Below are positions 1 to 5,183 of a stretch of 5,183 nucleotides of DNA, piece after piece. The DNA lies in assembly GCA_913056285.1 (NCBI GenBank), contig CAJXNE010000144.1, positions 1-5,183 on the forward strand, given 5' to 3'. A model generated the notes under the pieces. That model was not told the origin of the DNA. It saw only the letters and a list, made by a program, of their open reading frames with translations, and ran no database searches. The stretch is from an uncultured Zetaproteobacteria bacterium. Lineage in GTDB: Bacteria > Pseudomonadota > Zetaproteobacteria > Mariprofundales > Mariprofundaceae. Every line of letters starts with the position of its first letter. Position 1 is the stretch's first letter. The translations under genes and the position numbers were made by a program.

Positions 1-54
1 CGTACGTACGGTTCTGTGAGAGGGATGAGGCAGTAATGCCTCACCCTACTCGAT
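1..54 (+). mobile_element. Group II intron, 3' end (domain V 3' arm, domain VI, 3' splice site)
   Basis: The window opens inside a bacterial group II intron, a self-splicing retroelement RNA. Seen directly: ACGTACGGTTC at 4-14 is the characteristic 3' arm of domain V, the catalytic hairpin, and is followed by the common TGTGAGAGGG linker. A complete domain VI hairpin comes next (18-51), and the intron ends with the typical CTACTCGAT at 46-54, so the 3' splice junction is placed after T54 (the usual terminal AY). The rest of the intron, including the 5' arm of domain V and any reverse transcriptase/maturase gene, lies left of the window and cannot be judged. The intron is on the same strand as the downstream rubrerythrin-like gene and ends 65 bases before its start codon. 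Whether the element is full length and active is unknown; the visible part shows no damage. Confidence 0.86.
18..51 (+). ncRNA. Group II intron domain VI hairpin with branch-point adenosine
   Basis: This is a self-complementary hairpin that carries the nucleophile for lariat formation. Pairings read from the sequence are GAG 18-20 with CTC 49-51, AGGG 21-24 with CCCT 44-47, TGAGGC 26-31 with GCCTCA 38-43, and A32 with T37. They close a GTAA loop (33-36), which fits a GNRA tetraloop. A48 is left unpaired on the 3' side, 7 bases from the intron end counting itself, where the branch-point A of bacterial introns is expected. A25 is a second single-base bulge on the 5' side. The stem is otherwise perfect, which suggests a recently functional intron. 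Confidence 0.82.
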
Positions 55-84
55 TATTGGTTTTATGTTAGTGTACTGTCTGGA

Positions 85-90
85 TATAAG
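85..90 (+). promoter_or_regulatory. Possible -10 element (TATAAG) upstream of the rubrerythrin-like gene
   Basis: TATAAG matches the sigma-70 -10 consensus TATAAT at five of six positions and lies 29 bases before the start codon at 120. No convincing -35 is present at proper spacing: TTGGTT at 57-62 is 22 bases away, which is too far, and TTATGT at 63-68 has the right distance but a poor match. It would place the promoter in the short 3' exon left between the group II intron and the gene. This is weak and could be chance in an AT-rich stretch. Confidence 0.2.
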
Positions 91-119
91 CGCAACCAAC
101 GCACACGGACTGATACGTT

Positions 120-851
120 ATGGGCGATACGGGCAAAAATACCACAACCAAAACGATTCATACACTTACACTGCATGCCTCACGGCGCCGTTTTTTAGCC
201 TGGATTGGAGCAGGCCTGACTGCGCTGGCGATTCCCCGACCGCTATGGTCGGTGGAGAATCCCGGCTCGGCATACAGCGAAACCATTGCGGTTCTGACTA
301 AGCTGTACCATGGCGAGGTTGAATCACATCGGCGCTACAAAGCCTACGAGAAACAGGCGTTGAAAGAAGGTCATTCCAACATCGCCCACCTGTTTGCCGC
401 CACTGCTGATTCGGAGGCCATTCACGCCAAACGCTTCAACGAAATTTTAACCAAACTTGGCGCACCGCCCGAAACCGGATCAGCATCACATTTCAAAGTA
501 GGTAGCACCAAAGAGAATCTCAAATACGCCACCGATGTCGAGTTGGCAGAAATTGACACCCACTATCCGGAATACCTGGCTCGCATCCGGAATGAAAAAC
601 ACTCGAAAGCCATCAAATATATTACATATTCATGGAAGGCCGAGCAGCAGCACCGCGAATTAATTTCAGATATTCGCTCGGGCACAGGTTTTTTCTTCGG
701 TATGCTGGCCGAGCGATTTCGCACCACAAAAGTTCGTTATTTCGTTTGCCAGAACTGCGGCTCCACATTAACGGCCATGCCAAAAGAAAAATGCCCGGTC
801 TGCACTTTCCCAATCAGCTGGTACAAGGAAATTCCGCTGCCAACACTGTGA
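120..851 (+). CDS. Tat-targeted rubrerythrin-like di-iron protein
   Basis: This is a 243-residue member of the rubrerythrin family, non-haem di-iron proteins that as a family reduce peroxide using electrons passed through a rubredoxin-type centre. An in-frame TGA at 111-113 limits the start to the ATG at 120; the Shine-Dalgarno is weak (ACGGA at 105-109). Residues 21-27 (SRRRFLA) form a twin-arginine motif, followed by a hydrophobic stretch at 28-38 and Pro39. This predicts Tat export of the folded metalloprotein, with cleavage or anchoring not clear (no clean AxA site). The ferritin-like four-helix domain spans about 52-185 and shows the full ligand set by comparison with the family: E66 in GEVES, E99xxH102, E141xxE144, E175xxH178. 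The C-terminal knuckle at 210-228 has two CxxC pairs (C210/C213 and C225/C228) 11 residues apart, as in rubrerythrin rubredoxin domains. It precedes purL by 53 bases on the same strand, with no functional link evident. The physiological substrate is inferred only from family. Confidence 0.88.
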   Translation: MGDTGKNTTTKTIHTLTLHASRRRFLAWIGAGLTALAIPRPLWSVENPGSAYSETIAVLTKLYHGEVESHRRYKAYEKQALKEGHSNIAHLFAATADSEAIHAKRFNEILTKLGAPPETGSASHFKVGSTKENLKYATDVELAEIDTHYPEYLARIRNEKHSKAIKYITYSWKAEQQHRELISDIRSGTGFFFGMLAERFRTTKVRYFVCQNCGSTLTAMPKEKCPVCTFPISWYKEIPLPTL

Positions 852-893
852 GCATGATAATTATTCATCCTTGGTTTCCGCCCGCTATTTCAT

Positions 894-897
894 AGGA
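894..897 (+). promoter_or_regulatory. Ribosome binding site for purL (AGGA)
   Basis: AGGA ends 7 bases before the ATG at 905, the usual spacing, and is the best Shine-Dalgarno in the window. It supports this start over internal methionines. The resulting N-terminus has about ten residues before the block that lines up with the beginning of enterobacterial PurL (ILRGSPAL-like, here LTLKGTDAL). Confidence 0.6.
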
Positions 898-904
898 TGC
901 GAGC

Positions 905-3073
905 ATGACTATACCATCTTCCGCTTCCCGAATTCTTACCCTCAAAGGCACTGATGCACTACCCCGTTTTCGCCGTGATAAACTAAGCGGTGCCATGCAC
1001 AGGCAAGGACTGACGCCGACATCGATTCAGGCTCATTATATTCACATTGCGGAAGTCAGCGAAACATGGTCACAGTCAGACACAGCGCAACTGGCACAGT
1101 TATTAAATCATGATCCCGAACTATTTGCAGAAATGAATGGTGACAATCATTTCCTCGTTGTTCCCCGCATCGGCACGATCAGTCCGTGGTCATCCAAAGC
1201 GACCGATATTGCCGCCCTGTGCGGCCTGAAAGGCTTAATCCGGCTGGAGCGCGGCATCGCATGGCGCATCACGGGGCTTGACCCGAAACATCGCCTCACT
1301 CTTGCCGCTCTGGTACATGACCGTATGACAGAGAGCGTAGTCACCGATATCGATGCGCTGGCGCAGTTGTTTGATCACCATAAACCTGCACCATTGGTCA
1401 GAGTCGATATTCTTTCCGATGGACGCGAGGCTCTTGTGGCAGCCAACCGGAACATGGGTCTGGCGCTGGCCGAAGATGAAATCGATTATCTGCTGGAGAA
1501 TTTTCTGGCGCTGGGGCGTAATCCGTCCGATGCAGAATTAATGATGTTCGCACAGGCCAATTCCGAGCATTGCCGTCACAAAATTTTCAATGCCGACTGG
1601 ATTGTTGACGGAGAAACACAACCGCGTTCGTTGTTTGCCATGATTCGCAATACCCATGAACTCAATCCCGAAGGCACGCTGGTGGCTTATAGCGACAATT
1701 CATCCGTGATTAAGGGCGGGCCAACGCAACGCTTTTACCCGGATACCGATGGTCTTTACCAGAGCCATGATGACGATACCCATATTCTGATGAAAGTCGA
1801 AACACACAATCACCCGACTGCCATTTCTCCGTTCCCCGGTGCGGCGACCGGCTCCGGCGGCGAGATTCGCGATGAGGGCGCTACCGGCACCGGCTCAAAA
1901 CCCAAAGCCGGGCTGTGTGGTTTTTCGGTGTCCAATCTGCGAATTCCGGATTTTGAGCAGCCTTGGGAGCATGATTACGGTAAACCCGAACGCATTGTAT
2001 CGGCGTTGGATATTATGCTCGAAGGCCCAATTGGCGCGGCAGCATTCAACAATGAATTCGGACGCCCGAATCTGGCCGGTTATTTCCGCACTTATGAACA
2101 GGATATTGCCCCTGATAAGGAACACACTGAGCTGCGCGGTTATCACAAGCCCATTATGATTGCTGGCGGCGTGGGCAATATCGATGCCCGCCATGTGCAT
2201 AAAAAAGAAGTGCCGGAAGGCAGTTTAATTATCCAGCTCGGTGGCCCGGCCATGTTGATTGGCCTTGGCGGCGGCGCGGCTTCCAGCATGGATACCGGTG
2301 CCAATGCCGAATCGCTGGATTTCGATTCGGTGCAACGCGGCAACCCGGAAATGGAACGCCGCTGTCAGGAAGTATTAGACCGCTGCTGGCAGATGGGCGA
2401 TGCCAATCCGATTCTTTTTATCCATGATATTGGCGCAGGTGGTTTGTCCAACGCAGTACCGGAGTTGATTGATGATGCCGGTCGTGGCGGCTGGGTGGAT
2501 TTGCGTGCGGTGCATAATATGGAGCCGGGCATGAGCCCGATGCAAATCTGGTGCAACGAAGCGCAGGAACGTTATATGCTGGCTATTGCACCGGAATCAC
2601 GCGCCCTGTTCACCGACATCTGTCAACGTGAGCGTTGCCTGTTCGCCATACTCGGTGAAGCCACGGCGCAGCGTAATCTGGTCGTCAACGATCCTGAATT
2701 CGGCAATCAACCGGTCAATTTGTCGCTCCACACCCTGCTTGGAAAACCGCCGAAAATGATGCGCGATGTGACCCACACAGCGGCGCATGGCACGCGGCTT
2801 GATTTGGCCCCCATTGCATTACATGAAGCGGTGCAACGCGTATTGCACCTGCCCGCCGTCGCCAGTAAGGAATTCCTGATCACCATTGGCGACCGCTCGG
2901 TGACCGGTTTAGTGGCACGCGATCAGATGGTCGGTTGCTGGCAGGCGATGTGGCGGTCACCAGCAGCGATTATAACGGTGCTAGCGGCGAAGCCATGGCC
3001 ATGGGTGAACGCACCCCAATTGCCGTACTGGATGCCGCAGCTTCCGGTCGCATGGCCGTCGGCGAAGCGCTGA
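905..3073 (+). CDS. purL: PurL N-terminal fragment (PurS-like domain, linker, first synthase module)
   Basis: This 722-codon frame is genuine PurL for residues 1-680; the last 42 residues are out-of-frame nonsense rich in Trp, Pro and Ala. The PurS-like domain covers roughly 11-160, with TISPWSSKATDIA at 91-103. A linker follows, then the first AIRS-type module with FAQANSEHCRHKIFNADW at 215-232 and the nucleotide/metal-binding block HNHPTAISPFPG at 301-312 followed by GAATGSGGEIRDEGATG at 312-328. Its C-terminal half includes GGPAMLIGLGGGAASS at 446-461 and IHDIGAGGLSNAVPEL at 506-521. The second module starts around 645 (LHLPAVASKEFLITIGDRS) and is cut at 680. Without the rest of the second module and the glutaminase, this product is not expected to make FGAM; that is inference from the known single-chain enzyme. 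Confidence 0.85.
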   Translation: MTIPSSASRILTLKGTDALPRFRRDKLSGAMHRQGLTPTSIQAHYIHIAEVSETWSQSDTAQLAQLLNHDPELFAEMNGDNHFLVVPRIGTISPWSSKATDIAALCGLKGLIRLERGIAWRITGLDPKHRLTLAALVHDRMTESVVTDIDALAQLFDHHKPAPLVRVDILSDGREALVAANRNMGLALAEDEIDYLLENFLALGRNPSDAELMMFAQANSEHCRHKIFNADWIVDGETQPRSLFAMIRNTHELNPEGTLVAYSDNSSVIKGGPTQRFYPDTDGLYQSHDDDTHILMKVETHNHPTAISPFPGAATGSGGEIRDEGATGTGSKPKAGLCGFSVSNLRIPDFEQPWEHDYGKPERIVSALDIMLEGPIGAAAFNNEFGRPNLAGYFRTYEQDIAPDKEHTELRGYHKPIMIAGGVGNIDARHVHKKEVPEGSLIIQLGGPAMLIGLGGGAASSMDTGANAESLDFDSVQRGNPEMERRCQEVLDRCWQMGDANPILFIHDIGAGGLSNAVPELIDDAGRGGWVDLRAVHNMEPGMSPMQIWCNEAQERYMLAIAPESRALFTDICQRERCLFAILGEATAQRNLVVNDPEFGNQPVNLSLHTLLGKPPKMMRDVTHTAAHGTRLDLAPIALHEAVQRVLHLPAVASKEFLITIGDRSVTGLVARDQMVGCWQAMWRSPAAIITVLAAKPWPWVNAPQLPYWMPQLPVAWPSAKR

Positions 3074-4791
3074 CCAATATCGCTGCAGCCCCGATTGAAA
3101 GCATCGGCGATGTAAAACTATCGGCCAACTGGATGGCAGCCTGTGGTCACGCGGGTGAAGACGCCCGGCTTTACGATACAGTGAAGGCGGTCGGCATGGA
3201 ATTGTGCCCGGCACTCGGCATCTCAATTCCGGTTGGCAAGGATTCGTTGTCGATGAAATCGGTTTGGAACCAGCAGGGCAAAGCCAGAGAAATGATTTCA
3301 CCGTTATCATTGATCGTTTCTGCTTTTGCGCCGGTAACGGATGTGTGCAATGCGCTGACACCGGAGCTGAAACTGGATCGGGGCGACACCGAACTCATCC
3401 TGATTGATCTGGGTGAGGGTAGAAATCGTCTTGGAGGCTCGGCGCTGGCGCAAGTCTATGGCAGCACCGGCGAAACGCCGCCAGATGTCAATAATCCGGC
3501 CCTGCTCAAAACATTTTTTGAGAGCATGCAATCATTTCATCGAGATGGTTTGCTGCAGGCTTACCATGATCGCTCCGATGGCGGCCTGTTTGTAACGCTG
3601 GCTGAAATGGCTTTTGCCGCCCGCTCCGGTTTAAATATCAAATTGAATACATCGGATCATATACTGGCTACGCTGTTCAATGAGGAACTCGGCGCGGTCA
3701 TTCAGGTACGCCAAACTGATCGTGATCAGGTGCTGGCCGTGCTGGCGAATGCCGGTCTGGGTCACGCGGCGCATGTCATCGGGCGCCCGATTGCGGATCG
3801 TCAGCTTGTGTTGACTGACGCGAACGACAACACGCTGTTTGAATCGCATGTGCAGGATTTGCAGCAACAATGGGCAGAGACAAGTTTCCGCCTGCAGTCG
3901 CTGCGTGATAACCCGGACTGCGCCCGTGAGTCTTTCGACAACATTGCCAACCGCAATGATGCCGGCCTGTTTGCCGAGCTTTCCTTTGATCCGGCAGCAG
4001 ATATCTGTGCGCCGTTTATCAACAGCGCACGCCCGAAAATGGCCGTGTTGCGCGAACAGGGTGTAAACGGACAGGTCGAAATGGCAGCGGCATTTGATCG
4101 GGCAGGATTTGATTGCAGCGATGTTCACATGTCCGATATCATCGAAGGACGCATCAATCTGGAAGATTTTCAGGGTCTCGTCGCCTGTGGCGGCTTCTCT
4201 TTTGGCGATGTACTGGGGGCTGGGCGCGGCTGGGCTTCTTCAGTGATGTTCAATACAAGGGCGCGGGATCAGTTCGATGCGTTTTTCCATCGTGGTGACA
4301 GCTTTGCACTCGGCGTATGCAACGGTTGCCAGATGATGAGCGCACTGAAATCCATCATACCGGGAGCGCAACACTGGCCGGTTTTTGAGCGTAATCGTTC
4401 CGAACAATTCGAGGCGCGATTATTGCAGGTGGAAGTCCTGGATTCGCCATCGCTCTTTCTCTCCGGCATGAGCGGTTCCAGATTGCCACTGGTTGTCGCG
4501 CATGGAGAAGGTCGCGCTGCATTCGCCTCACCCGAACAGCAGGCCAATGCCATTGCCACCATGCGCTACCTTGGCCCGGATGGCGCTCCTGCCATCACCT
4601 ACCCGCACAATCCAAACGGTTCCCCGGATGGACAAACTGGATTCACCACCAAAGATGGTCGTTTCACCATTATGATGCCGCATCCCGAACGTTTATTCCG
4701 CACGGCTCAGTATTCCTGGCATCCGGATAAATGGGGCGAAGATGGCCCGTGGCTGCGCATGTTCCGTAATGCCCGTGTGTTTGCGAACTGA
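2935..4791 (+). CDS. purL: PurL C-terminal fragment (rest of second synthase module, glutaminase domain)
   Basis: This frame has no stop from 2869 and homology from Asp at 2947 to the end. The TTG at 2935 is only the first possible initiator in the track of this frame, and no good ribosome binding site precedes it, so independent translation is doubtful. Residues about 5-340 complete the second AIRS-type module (GEAMAMGERTP, GEALTNIAA, PVGKDSLSMKS, YHDRSDGG at 210-217). From about 366 a class I glutamine amidotransferase domain begins (RPKMAVLREQGVNG). It contains CGGFSFGDVLGAG at 418-430, the nucleophile Cys462 in GVCNGCQMM (codon 4318-4320), and the partner His583 and Glu585 in MMPHPERLFR. 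It ends in the conserved WGEDGPWLRMFRNAR tail. All catalytic residues are intact, so selection acted on this half until recently. Confidence 0.84.
   Translation: MLAGDVAVTSSDYNGASGEAMAMGERTPIAVLDAAASGRMAVGEALTNIAAAPIESIGDVKLSANWMAACGHAGEDARLYDTVKAVGMELCPALGISIPVGKDSLSMKSVWNQQGKAREMISPLSLIVSAFAPVTDVCNALTPELKLDRGDTELILIDLGEGRNRLGGSALAQVYGSTGETPPDVNNPALLKTFFESMQSFHRDGLLQAYHDRSDGGLFVTLAEMAFAARSGLNIKLNTSDHILATLFNEELGAVIQVRQTDRDQVLAVLANAGLGHAAHVIGRPIADRQLVLTDANDNTLFESHVQDLQQQWAETSFRLQSLRDNPDCARESFDNIANRNDAGLFAELSFDPAADICAPFINSARPKMAVLREQGVNGQVEMAAAFDRAGFDCSDVHMSDIIEGRINLEDFQGLVACGGFSFGDVLGAGRGWASSVMFNTRARDQFDAFFHRGDSFALGVCNGCQMMSALKSIIPGAQHWPVFERNRSEQFEARLLQVEVLDSPSLFLSGMSGSRLPLVVAHGEGRAAFASPEQQANAIATMRYLGPDGAPAITYPHNPNGSPDGQTGFTTKDGRFTIMMPHPERLFRTAQYSWHPDKWGEDGPWLRMFRNARVFAN
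2942..2949 (+). other. Frameshift junction in purL (about 10 bases missing)
   Basis: Codon 2942-2944 encodes the last matching residue in the first frame (Q of GxWQ). Codon 2947-2949 encodes the first matching residue in the second frame (D of DVAVT). Only two bases, GC at 2945-2946, stand where four codons for VPVA are expected from the near-invariant family motif. The spacing of the flanking motifs is otherwise normal: eight residues separate AVT from GEAMA, as in E. coli PurL, so one local loss explains the shift. Confidence 0.75.
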
Positions 4792-4865
4792 TTACAGGCA
4801 GGATGCCTTTAATCAGCACTTCCCTAGTAACCTCACACTATCAGATTTCCTTCCATGTCTTTACT

Positions 4866-5183
4866 TTACAGCCAATGGTGCACTTGCGGGTTGAATTCGC
4901 CTGTCCCCGGAGCTTCTTGCGCGTACTCACACCCTGTAAAAACCATTTCCATCATGGCCAGCGCCAGAGCTCTGTTCCGAACATTGAAAACAACTGGACA
5001 GATCCGTGCTGAACTGGCCGTCACGGCACTGAGTAACTCGCAAAACAAGTTTACCGATACGCGTATACAGTTGTCTTGGATGATAACCGTTCCTATAGCC
5101 CTTGCGGCCATCACTGCGCTCATAGTGACCGGCTGATAAATGTTCGCTCATTTGAGCCTCCAGAACCTGGTTCACTACAACTG
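4866..5183 (-). pseudogene. IS256-family (Mutator-like) transposase remnant, N-terminal part, frameshifted
   Basis: Read on the reverse strand from the right edge, the frame entering the window gives VNQVLEAQMSEHL, then YERSDGRKGYRNGYHPR and RDGQFSTDL. These are hallmark blocks of the N-terminal region of IS256-family DDE transposases. The family continuation (FxxYQRSEKALxLALMEMYxxGVSTRKV) is present but split. One extra base near 4974 moves RALALAMMEM into the second frame. Another near 4943 moves FLQGVSTRK into the third. A loss of roughly five codons after VSTRK likely returns EAPGTGEF to the second frame, which stops with TAA at 4866-4868. Only about 100 of some 400 residues are here; the DDE catalytic core is gone and purL ends 75 bases further on. 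No terminal inverted repeat is recognisable. The 5' part runs off the window. The remnant is convergent with purL. Function is lost. Confidence 0.85.

Larger units (their letters stand above)
905..4791 (+). pseudogene. purL: Phosphoribosylformylglycinamidine synthase (FGAM synthase), frameshifted
   Basis: PurL converts FGAR, glutamine and ATP to FGAM, the fourth step of de novo purine synthesis in the cytoplasm. The two reading frames together give the long single-chain form (about 1,295 residues, as in E. coli) with PurS-like N-terminal, two AIRS-type synthase modules and a C-terminal class I glutaminase. The frames are joined at 2944-2947. Frame one is homologous up to DQMVGCWQ (Gln680, codon 2942-2944), and frame two resumes at DVAVT (Asp codon 2947-2949). 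The family reads GPWQ-VPVA-DVAVT here, so 12 coding bases are represented by 2: about 10 are missing, and Pro has become Cys. No other stop or shift is visible in 3.9 kb and motifs elsewhere are intact. The lesion is therefore either recent or a sequence error. As written, the chain terminates at a TGA at 3071-3073, losing the second synthase module and the glutaminase. Confidence 0.85.

Noticed and set aside
65..301. 78-codon open frame at the left, overlapping the rubrerythrin-like gene
   Set aside because: It overlaps a well-supported gene in another frame, has no recognisable domain, and its composition is that of an out-of-frame reading.
622..813. Reverse-strand open frames inside the rubrerythrin-like gene and purL
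   Set aside because: They are shadows of strongly conserved + strand genes with no family motifs of their own.
850..868. Fur-box-like 19-mer (GATAAT core) between the rubrerythrin-like gene and purL
   Set aside because: About 13 of 19 positions agree with the consensus, but the stretch is AT-rich, overlaps a stop codon, and purL is not an expected Fur target. Chance is the simpler explanation.
2869..3073. Programmed -1 ribosomal frameshift joining the two purL frames
   Set aside because: A -1 slip would give a full-length chain, but I see no slippery heptamer of the X XXY YYZ type or obvious downstream stem. The product would still lack three conserved residues, and PurL is not known to use recoding.
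2935..4791. Naturally split PurL (separate synthase and glutaminase genes)
   Set aside because: The break lies inside the second synthase module, not at the glutaminase boundary used by PurL/PurQ systems, and the second frame lacks a convincing start.
4796..4808. Hairpin AGGCA-GGA-TGCCT after the purL stop as a terminator
   Set aside because: The stem is only five pairs and the following T run is short and interrupted (TTTAATC); it is too weak to call.
1..5183. A previously undescribed defence or biosynthetic system
   Set aside because: All coding sequence is accounted for by a rubrerythrin-like protein, PurL and an IS256 transposase remnant; no unexplained gene or repeat array remains.

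Overview
The window looks like a piece of a proteobacterial chromosome. The main clue is a very long single-chain PurL (FGAM synthase) with a fused glutaminase domain, the form typical of beta- and gammaproteobacteria. Its phrasing in several blocks (for example MMFAQANSEHCRHK and AYSDNSSVIKGG) reads more like betaproteobacterial than enterobacterial PurL. A Nitrosomonadales-type betaproteobacterium is a reasonable but unproven guess. I see no phage genes, CRISPR array, tRNA or rRNA.

Layout, left to right. Positions 1-54 are the 3' end of a group II intron on the + strand: the last arm of domain V, a complete domain VI hairpin with a bulged branch-point A, and the 3' splice junction. Positions 120-851 encode a complete rubrerythrin-like di-iron protein with a twin-arginine signal and a C-terminal rubredoxin-like zinc/iron knuckle. 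After a 53-base gap, positions 905-4791 hold purL. It is broken by a frameshift near 2945, where the conserved tetrapeptide VPVA is also missing. Everything on either side of the break, including the glutaminase Cys and His/Glu, is well preserved. From about 4866 to the right edge, on the - strand, lies the N-terminal part of an IS256-family (Mutator-like) transposase. It is split over different frames and has lost its catalytic C-terminus, so it is a decayed insertion sequence remnant convergent with purL.

How the parts relate. The rubrerythrin-like protein and PurL share no obvious pathway; the first is an exported oxidative-stress or redox protein by family, the second is the fourth step of de novo purine synthesis. 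Both sit between two mobile-element remnants. If the purL lesion is real, the strain would lack FGAM synthase unless a second copy exists, or unless a ribosomal slip or compensating event restores the frame. If it is an assembly or read error, the gene is an ordinary intact purL of about 1,298 residues. The sequence alone cannot decide, but the missing length fits 10 bases rather than 1, which is less typical of a simple single-base read error.

I found no clear novel multi-gene system here. The points worth a second look are the purL break, the Tat-targeted rubrerythrin, the intron boundary immediately upstream of it, and the pattern of decay in the IS256 remnant.
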